Of a DNA stretch of 64,000 bases, positions 17,780 to 25,727 are shown piece by piece. The DNA lies in NCBI RefSeq assembly GCF_021412625.1, contig NZ_JAKCFI010000016.1:62001-126000 (forward strand), read 5' to 3'. The notes below the pieces were generated by a model that saw only the letters and a list, made by a program, of their open reading frames with translations, was not told the origin of the DNA and made no database searches. Source of the stretch: Myxococcus stipitatus. GTDB lineage: Bacteria > Myxococcota > Myxococcia > Myxococcales > Myxococcaceae. Each line of letters starts with the position of its first letter. Position 1 is the stretch's first letter. The translations under genes and the position numbers were made by a program.

Positions 17780-20353
17780 ATGTCCGACTCCAAGACGACT
17801 GACCGCAGCCGCTCCAAGCTGGTGCTCGACGGCGTCCCCAAGGGGCGCTGGTGGAAGGTGCTGCTGAAGCTGGGAGGGTGGCTCGCGCTGACGGGCGCCA
17901 CCGCCGGCGCCGTGGCCCTGGTCGCCATCTACTACAAGTACTCCGAGGGCCTGCCCGCCATCCCCAAGGTGGACGAGTACTGGCCGCCCATCGTCACGGA
18001 GGTCTACACCGACGACGCGGTGCTGGCCGGCGAGTTCTACAGCGAGCGGCGCAAGGTGGTGCCCTACGAGCGCATCCCCAAGCGGCTCGTGCAGGCCTTC
18101 ATCGCCAGCGAGGACTCCAGCTTCTTCGACCACTTCGGCGTGGACGTGCTGGGCACCGCGCGCGCGGGCTTCAAGACGGTGGGCGCCAAGCTGGGCCTGC
18201 GCTCCGGCGGCATCCAGGGTGGCTCCACCCTGACGCAGCAGACCGCCAAGGCCGTCCTCATCTCCGCGGAGGGCTACAAGTCCGCCACCGCCAAGACGCT
18301 CACGCGCAAGATTCGCGAGGCCATCCTCGCGCTGCGCCTGGAGGAGGCGCTGACGAAGGAGGAGATTCTCTACCTCTACCTCAACAACGTCTTCCTCGGG
18401 CACCACAGCTACGGCGTGCAGAGCGCGGCGGAGAACTACTACCGCAAGGACGTGCGGGACCTGACGCTGGGCGAGATGACGCTCATCGCCGGCCTGCCGC
18501 AGGCCCCCAGCCGCTACTCGCCCTTCCTGCGCCCGGACGCCGCGCGCAAGCGCCGCGCCTACGTGCTGCGCCGCATGCTGACCGAGGGCATGATCTCCCA
18601 GGCCGAGCACGACGCGGCCAACGACGAGCCGGTGAAGGTGTACCCCGTGGAGGACGTCTTCCACGAGTTCGCCCCGTACTTCGTCGAGCAGGTGCGCAAG
18701 GACGTGGTGGACCGCTACGGCAACCCCGCGCTCCTCAAGGAGGGCCTCAAGGTCTTCACCACCATGGACAGCGAGCGCCAGCGCGCCGCCCAGGACGCGG
18801 TGATGGACGGCCTGCTGTCCGTGGACAAGCGCCAGGGCTGGCGCGGGCCGGTGCAGCAGCTGACCGCCCCCGGCGCCCTCGAGGCCTTCATCGCCGGCGC
18901 CCGGAAGGCCATGGGCAAGGAGGAGCTGACGGAGGGGCGGCTGTACGTCGCCGCCGTCACCGCCATCGATCCGGACGGCAAGGGCGCGGACATCCAGGTG
19001 GGGCCGCACCATGGCCGGCTGCCGCTCCTGGGCATGCGCTGGGCGCGCAAGGTGAACCCGGAGGGCTACTACCCGGCGATGATGATCTCGTCGGTGAAGA
19101 AGGCCATCGCCGTGGGCGACCTCGTCGTGGTCCGCCACGTGAAGAAGAAGGACCTCACCGACGACAAGGAGCAGTGGGACAAGAAGCTGGCGGAGGAGAT
19201 TCCGGACGAGGGCGTGAAGCTCTTCCGCCTGGAGCAGACGCCCGAGGCCCAGAGCGCGCTCGTCTCCATCGACCCCCACCGCCAGTACCTCACCGCCATG
19301 GTGGGCGGCTACGACTTCGACGACAACGAGTTCAACCGCGCCTTCCAGGCGTGCCGCCAGCCGGGCAGCTCGTTCAAGCCCTTCGTGTACTCGGCGGCGC
19401 TGGAGCAGCTCAACTGGACGGAGGCGACCATCATCGTCGACTCGCCCATCGTCGAGCACGACCCGGACAACAAGGTGTCCTGGAAGCCGGAGAACTACAG
19501 CGAGGAGTTCGTGGGCGACGTGCTCCTGCGCACCGCGCTGGTGAACTCCATGAACATCCCCGCGGTGAAGACCTTCGGCGCGGTGGGCGTGAAGAACATG
19601 GCGGAGTGGAGCACGCGGCTGGGCCTCACCACGCCCATGAACATGGACTTCTCCGCCGCGCTCGGCTCGTCCTGCGTGTACCCGGTGGACCTGGCCAACG
19701 CCTACGCCACCTTCAACCGCTACGGCCGCAAGAAGCCCACCTACTTCGTGCGCAAGGTGGAGGACCGCTGGGGTCGCACGCTGGAGGACCACACCGCCTT
19801 CGACGACGCGTGGGCCCCCCTGCAGGACCGCGTGGCCGCCGGCTACGCGCGCCTGTTCGAGCCCGGTGAGCAGGTGATGAGCCCGGAGGTGGGCTTCATC
19901 CTCACGCACCTGCTCCGCGGCGTGGTGCTCCAGGGCACCGGCGGCCCGGCCACGCGCCTGGGCAAGCCCGCCGCCGGCAAGACGGGCACCACCAACGACT
20001 CCTTCGACGCGTGGTTCGCCGCGTACACGCGCGACCTCGTGACGGTGGCGTGGGTGGGCTACGACCTGAACCCGCACCCGCTGGGCCGCTACGAGACGGG
20101 TGGCCGCGCGGCGCTGCCCATCTGGCTCAACTACATGAAGCGCGCGCTGGAGGGCCGGCCCCAGTCGGAGTTCTACCCCTGGCAGTCCATGGACCTGGTG
20201 CGGCTGCACATCGACAAGAAGACGGGGAAGATCACCAGCCCCGGCGCGAAGAACTCCGAGCTGATGTTCTTCAAGAAGGGCACCGAACCCAAGGACGCCG
20301 TCCCGGACCGCAACCAGGTCGACGTGGACCAGTTCATGATGGGCGCGCAGTAG
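17780..20353 (+). CDS. mrcA: Penicillin-binding protein 1A (bifunctional glycosyltransferase/transpeptidase)
   Basis: 857 residues, typical class A PBP. A cytoplasmic basic tail is followed by one transmembrane helix (about 29-51). The GT51 glycosyltransferase has its catalytic Glu at 111 (SEDSSFFDHFGVD), GGSTLTQQTAK and KEEILYLYLNNVFLGHHSYGVQSAA. The transpeptidase has the SxxK nucleophile S530 (PGSSFKPF), the SxN motif at S590 (VNSMN) and KTGTT at 734-738. An OB-like insert lies between 370 and 500, as in PBP1A. It polymerises and cross-links peptidoglycan in the periplasm. A strong inverted repeat follows the stop. Confidence 0.97.
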   Translation: MSDSKTTDRSRSKLVLDGVPKGRWWKVLLKLGGWLALTGATAGAVALVAIYYKYSEGLPAIPKVDEYWPPIVTEVYTDDAVLAGEFYSERRKVVPYERIPKRLVQAFIASEDSSFFDHFGVDVLGTARAGFKTVGAKLGLRSGGIQGGSTLTQQTAKAVLISAEGYKSATAKTLTRKIREAILALRLEEALTKEEILYLYLNNVFLGHHSYGVQSAAENYYRKDVRDLTLGEMTLIAGLPQAPSRYSPFLRPDAARKRRAYVLRRMLTEGMISQAEHDAANDEPVKVYPVEDVFHEFAPYFVEQVRKDVVDRYGNPALLKEGLKVFTTMDSERQRAAQDAVMDGLLSVDKRQGWRGPVQQLTAPGALEAFIAGARKAMGKEELTEGRLYVAAVTAIDPDGKGADIQVGPHHGRLPLLGMRWARKVNPEGYYPAMMISSVKKAIAVGDLVVVRHVKKKDLTDDKEQWDKKLAEEIPDEGVKLFRLEQTPEAQSALVSIDPHRQYLTAMVGGYDFDDNEFNRAFQACRQPGSSFKPFVYSAALEQLNWTEATIIVDSPIVEHDPDNKVSWKPENYSEEFVGDVLLRTALVNSMNIPAVKTFGAVGVKNMAEWSTRLGLTTPMNMDFSAALGSSCVYPVDLANAYATFNRYGRKKPTYFVRKVEDRWGRTLEDHTAFDDAWAPLQDRVAAGYARLFEPGEQVMSPEVGFILTHLLRGVVLQGTGGPATRLGKPAAGKTGTTNDSFDAWFAAYTRDLVTVAWVGYDLNPHPLGRYETGGRAALPIWLNYMKRALEGRPQSEFYPWQSMDLVRLHIDKKTGKITSPGAKNSELMFFKKGTEPKDAVPDRNQVDVDQFMMGAQ

Positions 20354-20374
20354 CGCCCGCGCTCCGGTGATGCT

Positions 20375-20414
20375 CCGGGCCCCGTGCCTCCCTGGAGGAG
20401 GTGGCGGGGCCCGG
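20375..20414. terminator. Bidirectional terminator between PBP1A and pyrF
   Basis: Perfect 10-bp arms CCGGGCCCCG and CGGGGCCCGG with a 20-base loop lie between convergent genes; TCGTCTT follows on the plus strand. Confidence 0.65.
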
Positions 20415-20420
20415 TCGTCT

Positions 20421-21275
20421 TCAGCGTCCGGCGCGGAAGGCGCGCGCGGGCTCCAGGTGGCGTTCCAGGGCCTGGCGCAGCGAGCCGACGTCCGGGCCCG
20501 CCTCCAGCACGGAGCGGGTGGCGGTGGGGACCACCTGGGCCTCGCGCCCGGCGAACAGCCGCTTCAGGTCGTCGAAGCCCGCGCCCTGCGCGCCGATGCC
20601 CGGCGTCAGCATCAGCGCGCCGCCCAGCCGCTCCACCACGCCCCGGTCCGACGCGGGCAGCGTGGCGCCCATCACCGCGCCCGCGGGCAGCACGCCCGGG
20701 CCGGCCTTCTCGTTCAGCTCGCGCAGGCCGTCCGCCAGCGCCTCCGCCACGGAGCGGCCATCCGCCCCGGTGGACGTCTGCAGCGACGCGCCCTCCGGGT
20801 TGGACGAGCGCACCACGACGAAGGCGCAGGCGCCGCACGCGCGCGCCCGTTCAATCGTCTTCGCCAGCGCGCCCAGCCCCAGGTACGCGGTGAAGGTGGC
20901 GGCGTCCGCTCCGTACGCGCTGCCGGGCCCGAAGAGGCCCTCCGCGTACGCGTCCATGGTGGAGCCGATGTCGCCTCGCTTCACGTCCAGCAGGGTGAGC
21001 GTGCCCGCGGCCTTGAAGCGCTTCATCAACGCCTGGAGCACGACGAGGCCCTCGGGGCCGTGGCGCTCGAAGAAGGCGCTCTGCGGCTTCACCACCGCCA
21101 CGCGCTCGCCGGCGGCCTCCACCACGCGGTCGCAGAAGTCGGAGAGGCCCTGTGCGGTGTCCGGCAGTCCCCAGCGCTGGAGCAGCTCCCTCGAGGGGTC
21201 CACGCCCAGGCAGAAGGGCGAGCGGGTGTCGGCGAGCCGGGCGAAGCGCTGGGCAAAGGATGGGGAGGTCGTCAC
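20421..21275 (-). CDS. pyrF: Orotidine 5'-phosphate decarboxylase (type 2)
   Basis: Final step of UMP synthesis. 284 residues, the longer subfamily-2 form found in mycobacteria and myxobacteria. The active-site cluster is LLDVKRGDIGSTMDAYAEGLFG (Asp/Lys/Asp network), preceded by PFCLGVDPSRELL and VVKPQSAFFERHG, and followed by LTPGIGAQGAGFDDLKRLF for phosphate binding. Start is GTG at 21275 with AAGGAGA 8 nt upstream; the open frame upstream belongs to another strand's gene. The SDR gene ends 29 bp upstream on the same strand, so the two may be one operon. Confidence 0.95.
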   Translation of the reverse strand: MTTSPSFAQRFARLADTRSPFCLGVDPSRELLQRWGLPDTAQGLSDFCDRVVEAAGERVAVVKPQSAFFERHGPEGLVVLQALMKRFKAAGTLTLLDVKRGDIGSTMDAYAEGLFGPGSAYGADAATFTAYLGLGALAKTIERARACGACAFVVVRSSNPEGASLQTSTGADGRSVAEALADGLRELNEKAGPGVLPAGAVMGATLPASDRGVVERLGGALMLTPGIGAQGAGFDDLKRLFAGREAQVVPTATRSVLEAGPDVGSLRQALERHLEPARAFRAGR

Positions 21276-21304
21276 CGTTCCATCTCCTTCGGGTGAGGGG
21301 GACT

Positions 21305-22066
21305 TCAGAGCAGCCGGCGCGCGGCCACGTCGAACAGGGGGTTGGGCAGCACCTTGGCCAGCCGCGAGGGCAGGGCGAGCTGCCAGGGGAAGGACAGCTC
21401 CGTCTCGCCGCGCAGGATGCCCGTGCCCATCCGCTCCACGGCGGCCTCGGTCTCCATGAGGAAGGGCATGGGGAAGGTGTTCTGCGCCGTCATCTCGCTC
21501 TTCACGAAGCCGGGGAAGACGGTGGTGACGCGCACGCCGGTGCCCGCGAGGTCCACGCGCAGGCTCTCCAGGAACGTCGCCAGGAACGCCTTCGACGCCG
21601 AATACGCCGCGTGCCCCGCCAGCCCCCGGTGCGCCGCGAGGCTGGAGATGCCGACGACGTGGCCCCGCCGCCGCTCCACCATCTGCGGCAGCACCGCGGT
21701 CAGCGTGGCGGTGGCGCCGGTGACGTTGGTGTCGATGATGGCGCGCACCTTGTCCCAGTCCATGCGGCGCCCGCTCGTGACGCCGCCCACGCCCGCGTTG
21801 GCCACCACGAGGTCCAGCCCGCCGCACTCGGCGTCGAGCTCGCGCAGCCGCTCCAGCGTCGCGTCCGCGCGCGCCACGTCCAGCTCCACCGGCTCCACGG
21901 TGGCGCCCGCGGCCTGCGCCTCGGCGGCGAGCGCCTGGAGGTGGGCGACGCGACGTCCCGCGGCGAACACGCGCAGGCCCCGGCGCGCCAGCCACAGCGC
22001 TAGTCCCCGCCCCAGCCCGCTGGAGGCGCCCGTCACCAGCGCCGTCCGATAGCTCATCTCCGCCAT
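21305..22066 (-). CDS. Short-chain dehydrogenase/reductase
   Basis: 253-residue classical SDR: cofactor loop TALVTGASSGLGRGLALWLARRG (TGxxxGxG), DLVVANAGVGG (NAG), catalytic Ser in VVGISSLAAHRG, and YSASKAFL (YxxxK). Arg in the AAGRR loop after beta-2 suggests NADPH preference. The C-terminal region has the MPFLMETEAAVERMGTGI helix common in lipid-related SDRs. AGGAGA lies just before the ATG at 22066. It probably shares a transcript with pyrF (29 bp). Substrate unknown. Confidence 0.9.
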   Translation of the reverse strand: MAEMSYRTALVTGASSGLGRGLALWLARRGLRVFAAGRRVAHLQALAAEAQAAGATVEPVELDVARADATLERLRELDAECGGLDLVVANAGVGGVTSGRRMDWDKVRAIIDTNVTGATATLTAVLPQMVERRRGHVVGISSLAAHRGLAGHAAYSASKAFLATFLESLRVDLAGTGVRVTTVFPGFVKSEMTAQNTFPMPFLMETEAAVERMGTGILRGETELSFPWQLALPSRLAKVLPNPLFDVAARRLL

Positions 22067-22263
22067 GGTCTCTCCTGTGCCTCCCGCGCGTGCTTCTCGC
22101 ACGGTTGGCGACGCGGCGGGGCACAATTTCCGGGCCGGTGTGTCCTGCCTCCACCGGGAGCGCGGGGAGCGACGTGGCGCCTGGACGTTGCCTCGCACGG
22201 CGGGGCGATGGCCGGACCCCGGGGGCGGCCCCACCTTGTCCGCTCCCGCACGAGAGGCCCCGA

Positions 22264-22662
22264 ATGACTTCCTCGAACCGTGTCCTGGTGGTCGACGACG
22301 ACCCCGACATCCTCCTGGCCTTCACCGACATCCTCGAGCTGGAGGGCCACGAGGTGATGACGGCCCGGGGCGCGAGCGCGGCGTTGGCGCTGCTGAAGCA
22401 GGAGCCCCGCCCGGCGGTCATCCTGCTCGACCTGGTGATGCCCGGGATGGACGGCTGGGCGCTGCGCGACCAGCTGCTCACCTCCGCGGAGCTGGCGTCC
22501 ATTCCCGTCGTGGTGGTCTCCGCGCAGGGCGTGAGCGCGCGCGAGGCGTCGTCGCGCCAGCTCGCCGGCGTGCTGCGCAAGCCCGTGGACCTGGAGCAGC
22601 TGCTCGCCACGGTGGCGCGCCATGCCCCCACGGGGAGGGATCCGCTCACCCGGTTCGCCTGA
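22264..22662 (+). CDS. Single-domain response regulator (CheY-like receiver)
   Basis: 132 residues, one receiver domain: VLVVDDDPDILLAF (acidic pair), phospho-acceptor Asp in VILLDLVMPGMDGW, Ser in VVVVSAQG and the conserved Lys in LRKPVDLEQLL. No output domain follows, so it acts by protein contact. The start at 22264 has GAGAGG nearby. The partner kinase is not in the window. A GC-rich terminator lies just after. Confidence 0.93.
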   Translation: MTSSNRVLVVDDDPDILLAFTDILELEGHEVMTARGASAALALLKQEPRPAVILLDLVMPGMDGWALRDQLLTSAELASIPVVVVSAQGVSAREASSRQLAGVLRKPVDLEQLLATVARHAPTGRDPLTRFA

Positions 22663-22670
22663 GGGGCTGC

Positions 22671-22701
22671 GGGGCCCGGCCCTCGGTCGACGCCGGGCCC
22701 C
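22671..22701. terminator. Bidirectional terminator between response regulator and sulfatase
   Basis: GGGGCCCGGC and GCCGGGCCCC, perfect 10-bp arms around an 11-base loop, between convergent stops; TTCTTGT follows shortly on the plus strand. Confidence 0.65.
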
Positions 22702-22716
22702 GACACGGCCTTCTTG

Positions 22717-24216
22717 TCAGTGCATGCCGGTGGGCGCGCTCTCGAGCTTCTCCACGACCTGGTCCACGGAGAAGCTGGCGGGCCGCTGCCGGGGCGGGAA
22801 CTCGCGGAAGGTGGAGAGGAACTTCGCCACCGCCTGCTGGGCCGGCACGAAGTAGAAGGCATGGTCGATGAGCCACGACTGGTAGCCCACGGCGTCCTGC
22901 GAGCGCTCCAGCGGGTCTGCCCGCATGTCGAAGGCCAGCGGCGCGCGCCGGAAGGTGAAGGGCTCGCCCCACGCCTCGATGCCCTTCGCGTTCTGCTCGG
23001 CGAAGACCAGCTTCATGCGCTGGTAGCGCACCGCGAGCATCTCGCCGTCGTCACCGAAGTAGAAGAACTCCTTGCGCGCGCTCTCGCCCTTGCCGGACAG
23101 GAGCTCCCGCTGGTCGTACCCGTCCAGGTGGACCTTGAACTGCTTGCCGTTGGCGGCGTGGCCGGCCTTGAGCTCCTCCACGATGTCGGGGGCGCCCGCC
23201 GCCGCCAGCAGCGTGGGCAGCCAGTCCTCGGAGGAGAACAGCTCGTTGATCTGCGTGCCGGGCGGGATGACGCCGGGCCAGCGCACCAGGCATGGCGCGC
23301 GGAAGGCCCCCTCCCAGTTGGTGTCCTTCTCCCCTCGGAAGGGCGTCATGCCGCCATCCGGCCACATGCACGTCATCGCCCCGTTGTCCGTGGTGTAGAT
23401 GACGAGGGTGTCGTCGGTGAGGCCCAGCGAGTCCAGCTTGTCGAGCAGCTGGCCCACGTGCCCGTCGTGCTCCACCATGCCGTCCGGGTAGAGGCCGAAC
23501 CCCGTGCGCCCCTGGGACTCCTTCTTCAGGTGCGTGTGGATGTGCATGCGCGTGGTGTTGAACCAGATGAAGAAGGGCTGGTCGGACTTCGCCGCGCGCT
23601 CCAGGTACTCGCACGTCGCGGCCAGGAACTCCTCGTCCACCGTCTCCATGCGCTTCTTCGTCAGCGGGCCCGTGTCCTCCACCTTCTGACCGCCGTGCCC
23701 GTCCGACCTGCAGCGCAGCACGCCGCGCGGGCCGAAGCGCTTCCGGAACGCCGGGTCCTTGGGGTAGTCCGGGTTCTCTGGCTCCTCCTCCGCGTTGAGG
23801 TGGTAGAGGTTGCCGAAGAACTCGTCGAAGCCGTGGACGGTGGGGAGGTGCTCGTCGCGGTCTCCCAGGTGGTTCTTGCCGAACTGGGCCGTCATGTAGC
23901 CCTGGGCCTTGAGGAGGTCCGCGATGGTGGGGTCCTCGGCCTGGAGGCCCACCTTCGCGCCGGGCATCCCCACCTTGGTGAGGCCCGTGCGGAACGGACA
24001 CTGTCCGGTGATGAAGGCGGCGCGCCCCGCGGTGCAGCTCTGCTGCGCGTAGTAGTCGGTGAGCAGCGCGCCTTCCTTCGCCAGCCGGTCGATGTGGGGC
24101 GTGCGATAGCCCATGACGCCCAGGTTGTAGGCGCTGAGGTTCCAGTAGCCGATGTCGTCCCCGAAGATGACGAGGATGTTGGGCTTCTTCTTCGCGGCCT
24201 TCTTCTGCGTCGCCAT
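22717..24216 (-). CDS. Type I sulfatase (arylsulfatase family)
   Basis: 499 residues. The formylglycine signature is intact: SCTAGRAAFITGQ with Cys61 as the residue oxidised to formylglycine (C-x-A-x-R). Metal ligands sit in NILVIFGDDIGYWN, and GKNHLGDRDEHLPTVHGFDEF and YTTDNGAMTCMWPDGG complete the active site. The N-terminus is Lys-rich rather than a signal peptide, so the enzyme appears cytosolic. It cleaves sulfate esters; substrate unknown. No sulfatase-maturing enzyme is nearby, so maturation must be supplied elsewhere. GGGAG precedes the ATG at 24216. Confidence 0.92.
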   Translation of the reverse strand: MATQKKAAKKKPNILVIFGDDIGYWNLSAYNLGVMGYRTPHIDRLAKEGALLTDYYAQQSCTAGRAAFITGQCPFRTGLTKVGMPGAKVGLQAEDPTIADLLKAQGYMTAQFGKNHLGDRDEHLPTVHGFDEFFGNLYHLNAEEEPENPDYPKDPAFRKRFGPRGVLRCRSDGHGGQKVEDTGPLTKKRMETVDEEFLAATCEYLERAAKSDQPFFIWFNTTRMHIHTHLKKESQGRTGFGLYPDGMVEHDGHVGQLLDKLDSLGLTDDTLVIYTTDNGAMTCMWPDGGMTPFRGEKDTNWEGAFRAPCLVRWPGVIPPGTQINELFSSEDWLPTLLAAAGAPDIVEELKAGHAANGKQFKVHLDGYDQRELLSGKGESARKEFFYFGDDGEMLAVRYQRMKLVFAEQNAKGIEAWGEPFTFRRAPLAFDMRADPLERSQDAVGYQSWLIDHAFYFVPAQQAVAKFLSTFREFPPRQRPASFSVDQVVEKLESAPTGMH

Positions 24217-24446
24217 CGCGCGTCTCCCTTGCTCCGGAATGTGCGGTAGGAGTGGGCGCCGCCGCGCTCGGGGGCAAGGAGGAGCGGACGGGAGGGCGGC
24301 CCGCCGATGGAGGGCGCGCCTCGTCCCGGAGGGCGATGTCGGCCGCCTGGCTCCTGCCGCGGGGCGATGGTCCGCGCGCTGGAGCCGGCCCCACCTTGTC
24401 TCGGCGGGCGGGGAGACTCGGCGCGCGCACGCCGGGGGCGGCTCGC

Positions 24447-25727
24447 ATGGAGAAGGCAGTGGAAACCGGGGCTGGGGCGGACGAGGACGCCACGGTGGCC
24501 CTGCTGCTCGACCTGGCGCGCGCGCTCCATCTGGCGTACGTGCCGTCCTTCGGCGTGGAGCAGCGCGTGCGCCGGATGGCGCGCGCGTGGGGGCTGCAGG
24601 TGGAGGTCTTCACGCTCCAGACGCTGGCGGTGACGGAGGTCCGCACCGGGGCGTCCCGGCGCGTGGACATCGCGCGGCTGCCCTTCAATCCGCACTGGAA
24701 CCTGAAGCGCGCCGCGTCGCTCCTGCTGCTGTCGGAGTCCATCTCCGCCGGACGGCTGCGCGTCCCCCAGGCTCGCGCCGAACTGGAGCGCATCCTCGCG
24801 CCACATCCGGCGCACCCCGAATGGGTCATCTTCGTCGCGTACGGCGTCTACGGCGCGGCCGTGGCGGCGCGCGTGGGCGGCGGAGCCTGGGAGATGGTGG
24901 CGGCCTTCTTCATCGGGCTGCTCGCGGGCATCATCCACTTCGGCACGCTGAAGTCGGAGCGCGTGGACCTCCAGAAGAGCTTCCTCGCGGCGTTCCTCGG
25001 CGCGCTGGTCGCGCTCGGCCTCTCCCGCGTCCTGCCCTCCTTCGATGCCTCGCGCGCCCTCTTCGGCGGCGTGACGCTGCTGGTGCCGGCCATGGTCGTG
25101 ACGCTGGGCGCGGCGGAGCTGGTGGGCGAGTCCGTGGAGGCCGGCGTCTCCCGGCTGACCTATGGCGTGCTGCGCTTCCTCATGCTCGGCGTGGGGCTGG
25201 CGGCGGCGGGGACGGTGTGGGCGCTGCTGGGCCACCTGCCGGCCGCGACGCGGGCCACGAAGCTGCCGGAGCCGGTGCTGGTGCTCGTCATCGCCGTGGG
25301 CGGCCTGGCGTTGAGCTTCTGCATGTCCGCCCGGCGCAGGGACACGCCCTGGATTGTCGGCGCGGTGCTCCTGGCCTGGGGCGTCCAGGAGCTCACCAAG
25401 AGCGTCATGGGGGACAAGGGCAGCCCGCTCGTGTCGGCGTTCGTGCTCGGCGTGGCGGGGCAGCTCTACGGGCGCCTGCCGGACCGGCAGTCCGCCACGC
25501 TCATCTATCCCGGGCTGCTCCAGCTGGCGCCTGGCTTCGTCGGCACGCGGGTGATGCTCTCGCTCATGGGCGCGCCGGGCACGGACGCGCCGGCGCGGGC
25601 GTCCGAGGTGTTCCTGGTGGCGCTCCAGTTGGTGATGGGGCTGGTGTTCGCCTTCATGCTGGGGCTGTCCCACGACGCGCGCGCCACGCCGCCCGCGACG
25701 CCTCGCGAGAGCCCGCCGGGCATGTGA
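24447..25727 (+). CDS. Threonine/serine exporter family protein (ThrE-like)
   Basis: 426 residues. A cytoplasmic N-terminal domain (about 10-130; LHLAYVPSFGVEQRVRRMARAWGLQVEVF, VARLPFN region) with the ThrE pattern precedes about ten hydrophobic helices. These include AFFIGLLAGIIHFGTLKSERVDLQKSFLAAFLGALVALG, the TLLVPAMVVTLGAAELVGESVEAGVSRLTYG segment, and a second half (LVSAFVLGVAGQLYGRLPDRQSATLIYPGLLQLAPG) that resembles the separate ThrE-associated subunit, so both halves are fused. It exports small amino acids in characterised relatives. ATG at 24447 gives the normal N-terminus. Its stop directly abuts the convergent AsmA-like gene. Confidence 0.88.
   Translation: MEKAVETGAGADEDATVALLLDLARALHLAYVPSFGVEQRVRRMARAWGLQVEVFTLQTLAVTEVRTGASRRVDIARLPFNPHWNLKRAASLLLLSESISAGRLRVPQARAELERILAPHPAHPEWVIFVAYGVYGAAVAARVGGGAWEMVAAFFIGLLAGIIHFGTLKSERVDLQKSFLAAFLGALVALGLSRVLPSFDASRALFGGVTLLVPAMVVTLGAAELVGESVEAGVSRLTYGVLRFLMLGVGLAAAGTVWALLGHLPAATRATKLPEPVLVLVIAVGGLALSFCMSARRRDTPWIVGAVLLAWGVQELTKSVMGDKGSPLVSAFVLGVAGQLYGRLPDRQSATLIYPGLLQLAPGFVGTRVMLSLMGAPGTDAPARASEVFLVALQLVMGLVFAFMLGLSHDARATPPATPRESPPGM

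Noticed and set aside
16181..20209. Open minus-strand frame of over 1,300 codons opposite the PBP1A and RluA genes
   Set aside because: His/Arg/Gly/Ala-rich antisense shadow of high-GC genes; no motifs, while the plus strand encodes complete recognised enzymes.
20421..22862. Single long minus-strand gene covering pyrF and upstream DNA
   Set aside because: Only the last 284 codons are conserved (pyrF); the upstream part is a shadow of the SDR gene, which lies in another frame of the same strand, and of the response-regulator gene on the plus strand.
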